In this document: in pieces, positions 1-6,401 of the stretch | Layout: each line of letters opens with the position of its first letter | Position numbering within the stretch: the stretch's first letter is position 1 | From: Planctomycetota bacterium | Lineage (GTDB): Bacteria > Planctomycetota > Planctomycetia > Pirellulales > S012-138 | Assembly: GCA_026982835.1 (NCBI GenBank) | Contig: JALSGI010000722.1 | Coordinates: forward strand, 1 to 10,797 | Direction: 5' to 3' | DNA length: 10,797 bases | The notes under the pieces: model-generated | The model's database searches: none | Seen by the model: the letters and a program-made list of their open reading frames with translations, nothing else | What the model was told of the DNA's origin: nothing | Translations under genes and position numbers: made by a program

Positions 1-29
1 CGGTGGTCGGAGCGAAGCGGAGACCACCG
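1..29. repeat. Inverted repeat at window edge
   Basis: CGGTGGTC at 1-8 is a perfect 8-bp complement of GACCACCG at 22-29, with a 13-nt GC-rich loop. It may be the remainder of a longer repeat that continues to the left of the window. Confidence 0.6.
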
Positions 30-102
30 GAAAGCGACGGCCTTTCTCTCACCCAGCACCCCGACAGGGGTGCCAGAAACCAACGGATCGTTCCTCCCTC
101 TG

Positions 103-243
103 GCATCCCTTCGGGATGCTCAAGGATAAGGAAAAACACTGCCTTCCGGGGGTCTGACGACCGTGAGGCTACGAAGCTGCGACGCCTGCGGCGTCGGTCC
201 TCCGGCTGCTAGCTGGCTAAACAGGTACCGGGCTTCAGCCCGG
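103..243. repeat. Cluster of three small hairpins
   Basis: Three perfect inverted repeats lie in non-coding sequence. They are GCATCCC-TTC-GGGATGC (103-119), GACGCC-TGC-GGCGTC (181-195) and CCGGGCT-TC-AGCCCGG (228-243). The third resembles a reverse-oriented copy of the window's main hairpin family, with a TGAA loop when read on the minus strand, but it lacks the usual CTCGC flank. No protein-coding signal was recognised across this stretch. Confidence 0.5.
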
Positions 244-281
244 GGAGAGCTTACTGCGCGTTTTCGTTTATTGATTTTCCT

Positions 282-349
282 CCGGGAGCTTACGCTCCCG
301 GCTCGCTGGTTGGGTATTGGCGCTGATTCTTGCCCGGAGCGGAAGCTCC
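282..349 (+). repeat. Composite repeat, hairpin A then hairpin B
   Basis: Hairpin A is CCGGGAGC-TTAC-GCTCCCGG (282-301), followed directly by CTCGC. Hairpin B, GGAGC-GGAA-GCTCC (336-349), follows 34 nt later and is preceded by TTCTTGCCC. The same A-spacer-B order with near-equal spacing recurs at 6182-6252, 8723-8793 and 8927-8996. The element lies outside any gene. Confidence 0.75.
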
Positions 350-373
350 CCGTGGCCCACAGCCTGCCGTCCT

Positions 374-400
374 CCGCTGGCTGAAGGTGAGCGGCTCGCC
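374..400 (+). repeat. Degenerate hairpin A copy
   Basis: The left arm CCGCTGGC (374-381) and loop TGAA (382-385) match the hairpin at 3905-3924 read on the minus strand. The right arm is damaged: GGTGAGCGG in place of the expected GCCAGCGG. The CTCGCC flank (395-400) is intact, so this looks like a decayed member of the family. Confidence 0.6.
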
Positions 401-473
401 GGTTGCGAGAAAAAGCGCTTTTATTCCCGCCTGGCACGGAAGCGTCGAACTAAACAGTCTGCCAGCTGGCTAA

Positions 474-497
474 CCGCGTACTACGCACGCGGCTCGC
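474..497 (+). repeat. Imperfect hairpin A copy
   Basis: CCGCGT (474-479) pairs with ACGCGG (487-492) and is followed by CTCGC (493-497). It resembles the minus-strand copy at 5967-5986, which shares the CCGCGT arm and flank. The stem is shorter and the loop longer than in other members. Confidence 0.55.
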
Positions 498-532
498 TTA
501 TGTGGAGTGCGGCCGTCTGCCGCCGCTTGGAC

Positions 533-576
533 TTGCTCCGGCTAGCCGGAGCAAAGAATAGCGGAAGCTAGCTTCC
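533..576. repeat. 22-bp perfect palindrome plus 14-bp palindrome
   Basis: Positions 533-554 are a perfect 22-bp palindrome (left half TTGCTCCGGCT). Eight bases further on, 563-576 is the 14-bp palindrome GGAAGCTAGCTTCC. Both centre on CTAG or TA with no loop, so they differ in form from the looped hairpins elsewhere. A dimeric-protein site is possible but nothing nearby supports a named regulator. Confidence 0.55.
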
Positions 577-1145
577 GTACCCCCAAGAACCACACGGGAA
601 AGCCTTCAGCATGTCTGCGGTCCCAAAATGCCTCCTTTTCTGCATGCACACAAAACACGCCAACTTTTTAATATCGGCCGGCACGGCTTGCCACTTGAGA
701 TTTTTCTCAATGGCCAATTGTCCAGCCGATAAAACTTGCTTGCCACAAAGAAGGAGAGCCCCGCAGCACCCATCTAATAAATAGTCATTCTTTCCCCGGC
801 CGGTGCCCGGGCAAGCCAGCAATGCTGCCGTCAAGCAGCCTGGAAAACCGTCACTTGATATTCTGGACAAACGAGTCAAACAAGACGTCCGGCCGATGGC
901 AAGAGAATTTCCTGGCAGCTCTTTTCTCAAGTGGCACGGTGCAGGCGGTTTTGCGTCGTTTGGCCGCCTCGGGGCGATTTTTCCCAGGAAATCGTCAAAC
1001 TTTTCCTAAGCTCTTGACTTGCCGGCCAGTCTGTGATCCGGCCGCGTGGGCCGGCACAATGGGACAATTAGGCACAACCCAATCGCCGGGTTCTGCTTGC
1101 ACGGCTTGGGCGGAAGATTCATGCCGGCGGCGGGGGCCTGCTTTT
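577..1145. other. Gene-free region upstream of the protease promoter
   Basis: No reading frame here resembles a known protein. The short open frames on both strands are low-complexity and lack ribosome binding sites. The stretch is less GC-rich than its surroundings around 640-780. It holds the inverted repeat TTGAGA-TTTT-TCTCAA (695-710) and a GC-rich element in which TGCCGGCC (1020-1027) can pair with GGCCGGCA (1049-1056). An unrecognised RNA gene cannot be excluded. No tRNA or rRNA hallmark was seen. Confidence 0.5.
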
Positions 1146-1174
1146 TTGACGGTCCGGCCGGGGTGATCTATACT
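1146..1174 (+). promoter_or_regulatory. Sigma70-type promoter for the S41 protease
   Basis: TTGACG (1146-1151) and TATACT (1169-1174) are separated by 17 bp, a near-consensus housekeeping promoter. A start of transcription near 1181 would give a leader of about 127 nt before the ATG at 1308. TATACT also recurs ahead of the gene at 9084. Confidence 0.7.
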
Positions 1175-1192
1175 CCAGATGGCGGGAAGCAC

Positions 1193-1308
1193 AGGAGGTT
1201 TTTCGCCACGTGCCGCAAGCGGCACCTCGGTGCTCTTGGCCCCAGCCGTGGGAACGCAGGGAAGGGTCCCCACGCGACCTCCCCGCGATGCAGGAACGGA
1301 TCCCTTGA
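1193..1308 (+). promoter_or_regulatory. Possible leader ORF overlapping the protease start
   Basis: The protease leader holds a perfect AGGAGG (1193-1198) that serves no in-frame start of the protease. It lies 11 nt before a GTG (1210) opening a 32-codon frame. That frame ends in TGA (1306-1308), which overlaps the protease ATG (1308-1310) as TGATG, a typical translational-coupling arrangement. The GTG is also the first triplet of a perfect hairpin, GTGCCG-CAAG-CGGCAC (1210-1225), which could hide it. The spacing is longer than ideal and the peptide is unlike anything I know, so this is a candidate only. Confidence 0.3.
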
Positions 1309-2996
1309 TGAATACGCGCCTGCTTTCCCGACGGTTCGGGTGTTGGTTATTGGTTGCGTTGGTGCTGCTGGGAAGCGTGTTTTCCCCAGCACCGAAAGTC
1401 GCCCCGGCTCAATCTCCTGCTGAGTTCTCCACTCAGAAGCTGGAAGCATCTCCCGTTGAACAACTTCTGCAACAGGGAGCCCGCCTGGAACAACAACGCC
1501 GCTGGACCGACGCGGTGGTGCACTACGAAAAGGCTCTGCGCCGGTTCCCCAACAACATCCATCTCAAGGCCCGCTTCCAGATCGCCCGCAAACATTACGA
1601 TCTCAATCGCCGGTATCACGATCTCTCGTTCCTACGGGCTCTGCGTACGCTGGGCCGGGAAGAGGTTTACCGTTTGCTGGACGAGGTACTGCTGAAGCTG
1701 CAGGCCCATTACGTCGAGCCGCCCCACTGGCGCCGGTTGCTGCAGCAAGGCACGGCGGCTCTGGAGATCGCCCTGGAAGAGCCGCTTTTTGTCAAGCAGC
1801 ACCTGCGGCATACCACCGCCGAGCAGCGAGCACAGTTCCGCCGCCGCCTGCGACAGCAGTTGGCCTCGGTGCCGGTACGGACCCGCGGCGAGCTGACCCA
1901 GGCCGTGGCCCAAGCCGCCGCCCTGGCTGCCCGCCAGCTGCAACTGCGCAGCGTGCCCGTGGTGCTGGAGTACGTCTGCGGCATGACCGGCTCGCTGGAC
2001 CACTACACCTCCTACCTGACCCAAAGCGAACTGGAAGACGTGTACGCCCAGATCGACGGCAACTTCGTGGGGCTGGGAGTGGAGATCAAGACGCTGGAGA
2101 CCGGGCTGTTGATCCTGCGGGTGATCCCCGGCTCCCCGGCCCAGCAGGCGGGACTTCGGCCGGGGGACCTGATCGTTCGCATCGACGACAAGCCGATCAC
2201 CCCCCAGAACAAGGACGATGCTCCCAACTTGCTGCAAGGGCCGCCCGGCTCGGTGGTGGAGCTGTTGGTCACGCACCAACAGCGCGGCATGCGCCGCTTG
2301 CGGGTGACGCGGCGGCACGTGGAGGTGCCCAGCGTGGAAGAGGTGAAGATGCTCGACCCCCAAAGCGGCGTGGCCTACTTCCGCCTGGCGGCGTTCCAGA
2401 AGACCACTTCCCAGGAGATGGACACGGCGTTGTGGAAGCTGCATCGGGCCGGGATGCGGTACTTGATCATCGACCTGCGGGGCAACCCCGGCGGGCTGCT
2501 CACCGCCGCCGTGGAGGCGGTGGACAAGTTCATCGACCGGGGGATCATCGTCTCCACCAAGGGACGCAATCCCGGCGAGGATTTCACCTACCGCGCCCAC
2601 GCCACGGGCACGTGGCGCGTGCCGCTGGTGGTGCTGATCGATCAGGACAGCGCCAGTGCCAGCGAGATCTTTGCCGGGGCCATCCGCGACCATCGCCGCG
2701 GCACCCTGGTGGGCACGCGCAGCTACGGCAAGGGATCCGTGCAGGGCATCTTCCCCTTGAGCATCGGCGGGATGGGGCTGCGGCTGACCACGGCCCGCTT
2801 CTACTCCCCGGCCGGACGCCCCTTCTCGCTGGTGGGCGTGGAGCCGCACGTGAAAGTACACCAGGTGGCCCGGCCCGTGGAACTGAAACAACTGCCCGGG
2901 TTGCACGCCCCCGGGCAGAACGACCCCGTGCTGCAGGCCGCCCTGGACGTGGCCCGGCGACAACTGGCCGCTGGCCCGACGCGGCGTTCCCGGTAG
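1308..2996 (+). CDS. S41 family C-terminal processing protease, PDZ-containing, secreted
   Basis: This is a 562-aa serine protease of the CtpA/Prc family. Such enzymes cut proteins near the C terminus in the periplasm or at the cell envelope. Residues 1-35 look like a signal peptide (two Arg, a hydrophobic run, then PAQS). Residues 48-100 resemble TPR helices, an addition to the usual CtpA plan. A PDZ domain spans about 252-338 (NFVGLGVEIK onward). The catalytic core follows: Ser450 in SASASE, Lys475 in YGKGSVQ and Gln479, with the 25-residue Ser-Lys spacing typical of the family. The ATG at 1308 was chosen because the signal peptide begins there and AGGAACGGA lies 8 nt upstream; the frame stays open to 1179. 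The gene converges on the regulator at 3013. The family is certain; the substrate is unknown. Confidence 0.93.
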   Translation: MNTRLLSRRFGCWLLVALVLLGSVFSPAPKVAPAQSPAEFSTQKLEASPVEQLLQQGARLEQQRRWTDAVVHYEKALRRFPNNIHLKARFQIARKHYDLNRRYHDLSFLRALRTLGREEVYRLLDEVLLKLQAHYVEPPHWRRLLQQGTAALEIALEEPLFVKQHLRHTTAEQRAQFRRRLRQQLASVPVRTRGELTQAVAQAAALAARQLQLRSVPVVLEYVCGMTGSLDHYTSYLTQSELEDVYAQIDGNFVGLGVEIKTLETGLLILRVIPGSPAQQAGLRPGDLIVRIDDKPITPQNKDDAPNLLQGPPGSVVELLVTHQQRGMRRLRVTRRHVEVPSVEEVKMLDPQSGVAYFRLAAFQKTTSQEMDTALWKLHRAGMRYLIIDLRGNPGGLLTAAVEAVDKFIDRGIIVSTKGRNPGEDFTYRAHATGTWRVPLVVLIDQDSASASEIFAGAIRDHRRGTLVGTRSYGKGSVQGIFPLSIGGMGLRLTTARFYSPAGRPFSLVGVEPHVKVHQVARPVELKQLPGLHAPGQNDPVLQAALDVARRQLAAGPTRRSR

Positions 2997-3012
2997 CTTC
3001 CTGGAAAGGCGA

Positions 3013-3678
3013 CTACCTCTCTTGCGTCTTCACCAGCAGGTGGGCCGCCGCGTGCAGGCTGAGAGTGATTTGCCGCCGGTTCTGGTGCAACGTGAGCACG
3101 TCGGCCGCCTGGTCGCGGGCCGCCACCTGCCACCGCTGCCCCGGCCCCAGCCCGCAGCGGCTGATAAACTGCAAAAACTCCGGCGATTGATCGAGCACGC
3201 GGGCCACTTCCACCTGCTGCCCCACCTCGCACTCGGCCAGCGAGCACAGCTCGGGGGAGTGCACGCTGCCGTCGGCCCGAGGAATGGGATCGCCGTGGGG
3301 ATCGAATTGCGGGTGGCCCAGGTATTCGTCGATCCGGTCGATGAGCCGGTCGCTGGCGGCATGTTCCAGGTGCTCCGCCTCCGCATGCACTTCGTCCCAG
3401 CTCATGCCCAGGGTCTCCACCAAAAACAGCTCCAGCAACCGATGCCGCCGCAAGACGCGTAACGCCTCCCGGCGTCCCCTGCCGGTGAGTTTCACCCCGG
3501 CATAGGGCTGGTAATCCACCAGCTTCTGCTGCTGAAGCGACTTGAGCATGGCCGTAACCGAGCCAGGCGAGACGTCCAGGTGCCGGGCCAGCGCTCCGGT
3601 GCTCACTCGCTGCTGCGAACCGCGCGTGCCGAGCTGGTAGATGGCCTTGAGGTAGTTTTCCACCGTCAAGCTGGTCAA
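3013..3678 (-). CDS. DtxR/MntR family metal-dependent transcriptional repressor
   Basis: Such proteins bind Fe2+ or Mn2+ and then repress metal-uptake genes. The order is an N-terminal winged helix (ENYLKAIYQL, then helix-turn-helix with SPGSVTAMLKSL), a dimerisation and metal domain (HRLLELF, HAEAEHLEH, GHPQFDPHGDPIP), and a C-terminal FeoA-like SH3 domain of about 75 residues. Counting from the GTG at 3729, the metal ligands align as His96, Glu100, His115, Glu119, Glu122 and His123. Glu119 sits where DtxR has Cys102, as in MntR, and Asn25 sits where DtxR has Met10 and MntR has Asp. I chose the TTG at 3678 because AGGGAG lies 9 nt upstream and homologues begin close to this point. An in-frame GTG at 3729 would add 17 residues without a ribosome binding site. 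No target metal gene is in the window. Confidence 0.9.
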   Translation of the reverse strand: MTSLTVENYLKAIYQLGTRGSQQRVSTGALARHLDVSPGSVTAMLKSLQQQKLVDYQPYAGVKLTGRGRREALRVLRRHRLLELFLVETLGMSWDEVHAEAEHLEHAASDRLIDRIDEYLGHPQFDPHGDPIPRADGSVHSPELCSLAECEVGQQVEVARVLDQSPEFLQFISRCGLGPGQRWQVAARDQAADVLTLHQNRRQITLSLHAAAHLLVKTQER

Positions 3679-3820
3679 GGCGGTACTCTCCCTGGAGGAC
3701 GGCTGCCCCGCGCTAGGCGAAACCCGCACACTTGGCTATCATCTGACCACAAGCCGCCCTGCCGGGCAAGCTGCAGGGTTGCGGATGCGGCTTGCGACTT
3801 GCGACCGGCGGCTTGCGCAT
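3679..3820. other. Intergenic sequence upstream of the metalloregulator
   Basis: This is the leader side of the DtxR-type gene. No convincing -35/-10 pair was found on the minus strand. CCCTGC and GCAGGG near 3755-3778 can pair. Positions 3783-3820, read on the minus strand, carry a GCGCAAGCCGC-rich tail like those that follow hairpin B at 6301-6347 and 8883-8913. Confidence 0.4.
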
Positions 3821-3976
3821 GGTGCTTCCGCACCGGGCAAAAACAAACGTGTTTGTGAAAAACAACGCACCTGGTGGACCTGCATTGATTCTTGCAACGG
3901 CGAGCCGCTGGCTTCAGCCAGCGGAGAAAAATAACGCAATGCACTTATTCGGCTCTCCCCGGACTGAAGTCCGGGG
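3821..3976 (-). repeat. Repeat cluster: hairpin B and an inverted pair of hairpin A
   Basis: Read on the minus strand, hairpin A (3905-3924, CCGCTGGC-TGAA-GCCAGCGG, then CTCGCC) precedes hairpin B (3821-3834, GGTGC-GGAA-GCACC) with a 70-nt spacer. A second, plus-oriented hairpin A lies at 3957-3976 (CCCCGGAC-TGAA-GTCCGGGG, then CTCGCC). The two A copies point away from each other around a 32-nt core (3925-3956) that contains GCATTGCGTTAT on the minus strand. The same inverted-pair architecture with a 32-nt core occurs at 8614-8685. Confidence 0.8.
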
Positions 3977-4151
3977 CTCGCCAACTAAAACCAGAGGCTC
4001 GTCGAATCCGGAGAAAAAACGCCGGTTCTTGTTCGCTACCGGCAAGCCCGAGGCTTGCGGCACGGGAATCGGCACTTGCCCGGCCAACGCCACCCATCGC
4101 CCTCACAACGGACCGAAAACCAACACGCCTCGTTCCAGCCCACCAACCATC
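3977..4151. other. Intergenic sequence upstream of mch
   Basis: It contains one further perfect inverted repeat, GCAAGCC-CGA-GGCTTGC (4042-4058). No clear promoter hexamers and no Shine-Dalgarno sequence precede the mch ATG. The mch frame stays open upstream to 3792, but that extension is made of repeat sequence and has no homology to Mch. Confidence 0.4.
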
Positions 4152-5096
4152 ATGCTCGACTTGAACCAACAGGCTCACCAACTGGCCGCTCCCCTGCAAC
4201 GGCACGCCGAGCAGTTCCGCGCCCAGGTGCACCAGGTGGCCGGGGCGCAGGTGGTCGATCTGGGCGTGAACACTCCCGGCGGGTTGGAAGCCGGACGCCG
4301 CCTGGCCCAAGTGTGCCTAAGCGGCCTGGGCCGTGTGGAGCTTCTGCCCGGGGGGGAGCACTCCCTGGGGCTGCCGCTTGTGGCCGTGGCCAGCGACCAG
4401 CCGCTTTGGGCCTGCATGGGCAGCCAGTACGCCGGCTGGCAGATCACCGGCGGGGGGTTTTTTGCAATGGGCTCCGGGCCCATGCGGCTGCTTGCCGGCA
4501 AGGAAGAACTGCTTGCCCACTACGAACTGCGGCAACAAAGCTCGGTGGCCGTGGGCGTGCTGGAGAGCGGCTCGCTGCCGCCGGAAGAAGTGTGCCGGCA
4601 GGTGGCCCAAAGCTGCGGCGTGGAGCCCCAGCAGTTAACGCTGCTGGTGGCCCCCACCACCAGCCTGGCCGGCACGTTCCAGGTGGTGGCCCGCAGCCTG
4701 GAAACCGCCCTGCACAAGCTGCACGAGTTGGGCTTCCCGCTCACGAAAGTGCAAAGCGGCTGGGGAGCCGCACCGCTGGTGCCCCCGGCCTCGGAGTTTC
4801 TGCCGGCCCTGGGCCGCACCAACGACGCCATTCTCTACGCGGCCCAGGTGGTGCTGTGGATCGACGCCGGGGACGAGGAGCTGGAAGCGGTGGTCGGGCG
4901 CGTGCCCAGCTCGGCCTCGGCCGACTATGGCGAGCCGTTTGCGCAGATTTTCCAGCGCCACGGCGGGGACTTCTACCAGATCGACCCGCTGCTTTTCTCC
5001 CCTGCCGTGGTCACGCTGCACAGTTTGCAATCGGGGCGCACGTTTCGAGCCGGGCGGCTCAACCTGGAGGTGCTTCGCCGCTCGCTGGAGGGGTAG
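4152..5096 (+). CDS. mch: Methenyltetrahydromethanopterin cyclohydrolase
   Basis: Mch interconverts methenyl-H4MPT and formyl-H4MPT in the cytoplasm (EC 3.5.4.27). This is a step in tetrahydromethanopterin-linked C1 transfer, known from methanogens, methylotrophs and planctomycetes. The 314-aa protein has the family's usual length. Conserved blocks run in order: VVDLGVNTPGGLEAGR, LVAVASDQPLWACMGSQYAGW, FFAMGSGPMR, AVGVLES, LLVAPTTSLAGTFQV, ETALHKLHELGF and GRTNDAILY. Arg181 and Glu184 occupy the Arg-x-x-Glu positions reported as catalytic in archaeal Mch, as I recall them. The ATG at 4152 fits the family N terminus, though no Shine-Dalgarno sequence precedes it. The last 38 bp overlap the convergent methyltransferase gene. 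No other H4MPT-pathway gene (fae, mtd, ftr, fhc or fmd type) is visible. Confidence 0.95.
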   Translation: MLDLNQQAHQLAAPLQRHAEQFRAQVHQVAGAQVVDLGVNTPGGLEAGRRLAQVCLSGLGRVELLPGGEHSLGLPLVAVASDQPLWACMGSQYAGWQITGGGFFAMGSGPMRLLAGKEELLAHYELRQQSSVAVGVLESGSLPPEEVCRQVAQSCGVEPQQLTLLVAPTTSLAGTFQVVARSLETALHKLHELGFPLTKVQSGWGAAPLVPPASEFLPALGRTNDAILYAAQVVLWIDAGDEELEAVVGRVPSSASADYGEPFAQIFQRHGGDFYQIDPLLFSPAVVTLHSLQSGRTFRAGRLNLEVLRRSLEG

Positions 5097-5904
5097 CCTG
5101 GGGACAGTCCCCCTCCCGGCGGCAGACCAGCACCCAGCCGGCGGCTCGCAGCCCCGCAGGAATCCACCGCGGCAGGTGCTCTCCGCGGCCGTGGCCCGGA
5201 ACAGGGACCACCTCCTGCACGGCCAGGCGAGCCTGGCGTAACTCGCGGCGAATCTCCGGCAGGGAGAACACGTGCAGGAACATCTGCCCCACGCCGCGGT
5301 AGGGGTAGCACTTGTCGCCCCACTGCCGATCCCGCCGAAAGATGGCTTCCAGGGCGTTTTTGGCCAGCCACCGCCGCCCGGCGCGGTCCCAGAGGTTGAA
5401 CCAGCGGTTATGTACGTGCAGCACAAACACTCCGCCTGGCCGAAGCAGCCGGTACACGTGCCGCAACATGCGGATGCGGTTTTCCCGGGGGCGGATCATC
5501 CCCAGGGTGCTGAACAAGCAGACGCACACCCCGGCCACCTGGTCTTGCAGGCAGTCCAGTTGCACCAGGTTGGCAAGCAGCCGATGCACGGTCACGCCGC
5601 GCTGTTGGGCCTTTAGGGCCGTCTGCTGGAGCATGGGGACCGACAGGTCCACGGCCAGCACGCGGTAGCCGCGTGCGGCAAACTCCACGGCCGCCCGGCC
5701 GGTGCCGCAGCCCAGGTCGAGAAACCATCCGGCCTGGGGCCCCGGGGCCACGCGACGCACCACTTCCAGGTCCAGCTCAAACAGCGGCTCGTCGCGGAAG
5801 TGCTGGTCGTACTCCCGGGCCACGGCCCGGCTCTGCGCGTACTCCCAGGCCCCGGGCGGCACTCCCGGGGGAAGTTGCCACGGGGGACGGGTGGAGGGGG
5901 TCAT
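5059..5904 (-). CDS. Class I SAM-dependent methyltransferase
   Basis: This 281-aa protein has the Rossmann-fold methyltransferase signature. Motif I is FLDLGCGTGRAA (61-72), the acidic residue after strand 2 is Asp86 in VLAVDLS, a motif like ANLVQLDCL (111-119) marks the adenine side, and LLRPGG (153-158) is the post-II loop. The C-terminal half (NRWFNLWDRAGRRWL, GQMFLHVFSLPEIRREL) is the substrate side, and I cannot name its substrate. The ATG at 5904 was taken because upstream codons to 5994 run through a repeat hairpin. No Shine-Dalgarno sequence is visible. The last 18 or so residues, after WVLVCRRE, are Pro/Gly-rich and are partly encoded opposite the end of mch, which suggests a late extension by loss of an earlier stop. 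The convergent layout does not by itself link it to C1 metabolism. Confidence 0.88.
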   Translation of the reverse strand: MTPSTRPPWQLPPGVPPGAWEYAQSRAVAREYDQHFRDEPLFELDLEVVRRVAPGPQAGWFLDLGCGTGRAAVEFAARGYRVLAVDLSVPMLQQTALKAQQRGVTVHRLLANLVQLDCLQDQVAGVCVCLFSTLGMIRPRENRIRMLRHVYRLLRPGGVFVLHVHNRWFNLWDRAGRRWLAKNALEAIFRRDRQWGDKCYPYRGVGQMFLHVFSLPEIRRELRQARLAVQEVVPVPGHGRGEHLPRWIPAGLRAAGWVLVCRREGDCPQATPPASGEAPPG

Positions 5905-5960
5905 GAGCGTTGGTTCGTCAAGGTGGGTGGTTCCAATAGCGGCGCTTGTTTTCCGTATTC

Positions 5961-5986
5961 GGCGAGCCGCGTGTGTGAGCACGCGG
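5961..5986 (-). repeat. Hairpin A copy in the methyltransferase leader
   Basis: Read on the minus strand, GCACGCGG-free notation aside, the arms are CCGCGTGC and ACACGCGG around TCAC, with one G-T wobble, followed by CTCGCC (plus-strand GGCGAG, 5961-5966). It lies 63-82 bases upstream of the methyltransferase ATG and would be in its mRNA if transcription starts further upstream. It resembles the copy at 474-497. Confidence 0.6.
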
Positions 5987-6025
5987 TTTTTCACAAAACG
6001 GCACCAAATGCTACTTTGGTTTTAG

Positions 6026-6143
6026 CAGCCCGTTGAAAAACGCAAGTTTGGGAGGGCGAGGCTCCTGCCGAGCCGTTTTTTTCAGAAAATACGTCTAGTC
6101 CTGTGACGCGATTCCGTATCGAGGAACATTCTTCAACGGGCTG
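6026..6143. mobile_element. MITE-like non-autonomous element with TTAG duplication
   Basis: CAGCCCGTTGAA (6026-6037) and its exact complement TTCAACGGGCTG (6132-6143) bound a 118-bp segment with no gene. TTAG lies immediately outside both ends (6022-6025 and 6144-6147), as a 4-bp target-site duplication would. TTAG fits the YTAR target preference of IS5-group elements, but I did not identify the parent transposon. Inside, GGCTC-CTGCC-GAGCC (6060-6074) followed by G and seven T (6076-6082) resembles an intrinsic terminator on the plus strand. Confidence 0.75.
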
Positions 6144-6150
6144 TTAGCAA

Positions 6151-6390
6151 CCGGGAGCTCGTGCTCCCGGCTCGCCGTTCTCCGCCGACTGAAGTCGGCG
6201 GCTCGCTGGTTGCAAGAATTGGCGCTTGTTCTTGCACTGGTGCGGAAGCACCCTCCCAAGACCCACGCCCCAAGACCCATATCCTCTGGAGCGGAAGCTC
6301 CGGCGCAAGCCGCACGCCGCAAGCCGCAGGTCGCACGCCGCAAGCCGACTCCGTCTCTCCCCCCGCTGACGCGGGGGGCTCTTTGCTCAA
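6151..6390 (+). repeat. Hairpin repeat array between methyltransferase and hydrolase
   Basis: In order these are: A, CCGGGAGC-TCGT-GCTCCCGG (6151-6170); A, CCGCCGAC-TGAA-GTCGGCGG (6182-6201); B, GGTGC-GGAA-GCACC (6239-6252); B, GGAGC-GGAA-GCTCC (6288-6301); a 21-nt-period direct repeat with unit core GCACGCCGCAAGCCG (6312-6326 and 6333-6347); and A, CCCCCCGC-TGAC-GCGGGGGG (6359-6378), followed by CTCTT. The last hairpin sits 23 bp past the stop of the minus-strand hydrolase and could stall or stabilise its mRNA, although no T-run follows it on that strand. Confidence 0.75.
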
Positions 6391-6401
6391 GACCCAAGAC
6401 C

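Noticed and set aside
568..930. 120-codon minus-strand open frame in the gene-free region
   Set aside because: No similarity recognised, no ribosome binding site, and it ends in palindromic repeat sequence. It is left as non-coding but is the best candidate there if a gene exists.
1632..2963. 443-codon open frame antisense to the S41 protease
   Set aside because: It is a shadow of a high-GC gene: His/Gln/Gly/Pro-rich with no domain, while the sense strand shows complete PDZ and S41 motifs.
2997..3012. Terminator between the convergent protease and regulator genes
   Set aside because: The 16-bp gap has no inverted repeat or T-run.
4055..5302. 415-codon open frame on the plus strand in another phase of mch
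   Set aside because: Its composition is Arg/Gly/Ala-rich, typical of an alternative frame, while mch is unmistakable in its own frame.
6359..6378. Rho-independent terminator of the double hydrolase
   Set aside because: The stem is strong and correctly placed, but on the minus strand it is followed by AGAGAC and not by a T-run. It also belongs to the repeat family found elsewhere without genes.
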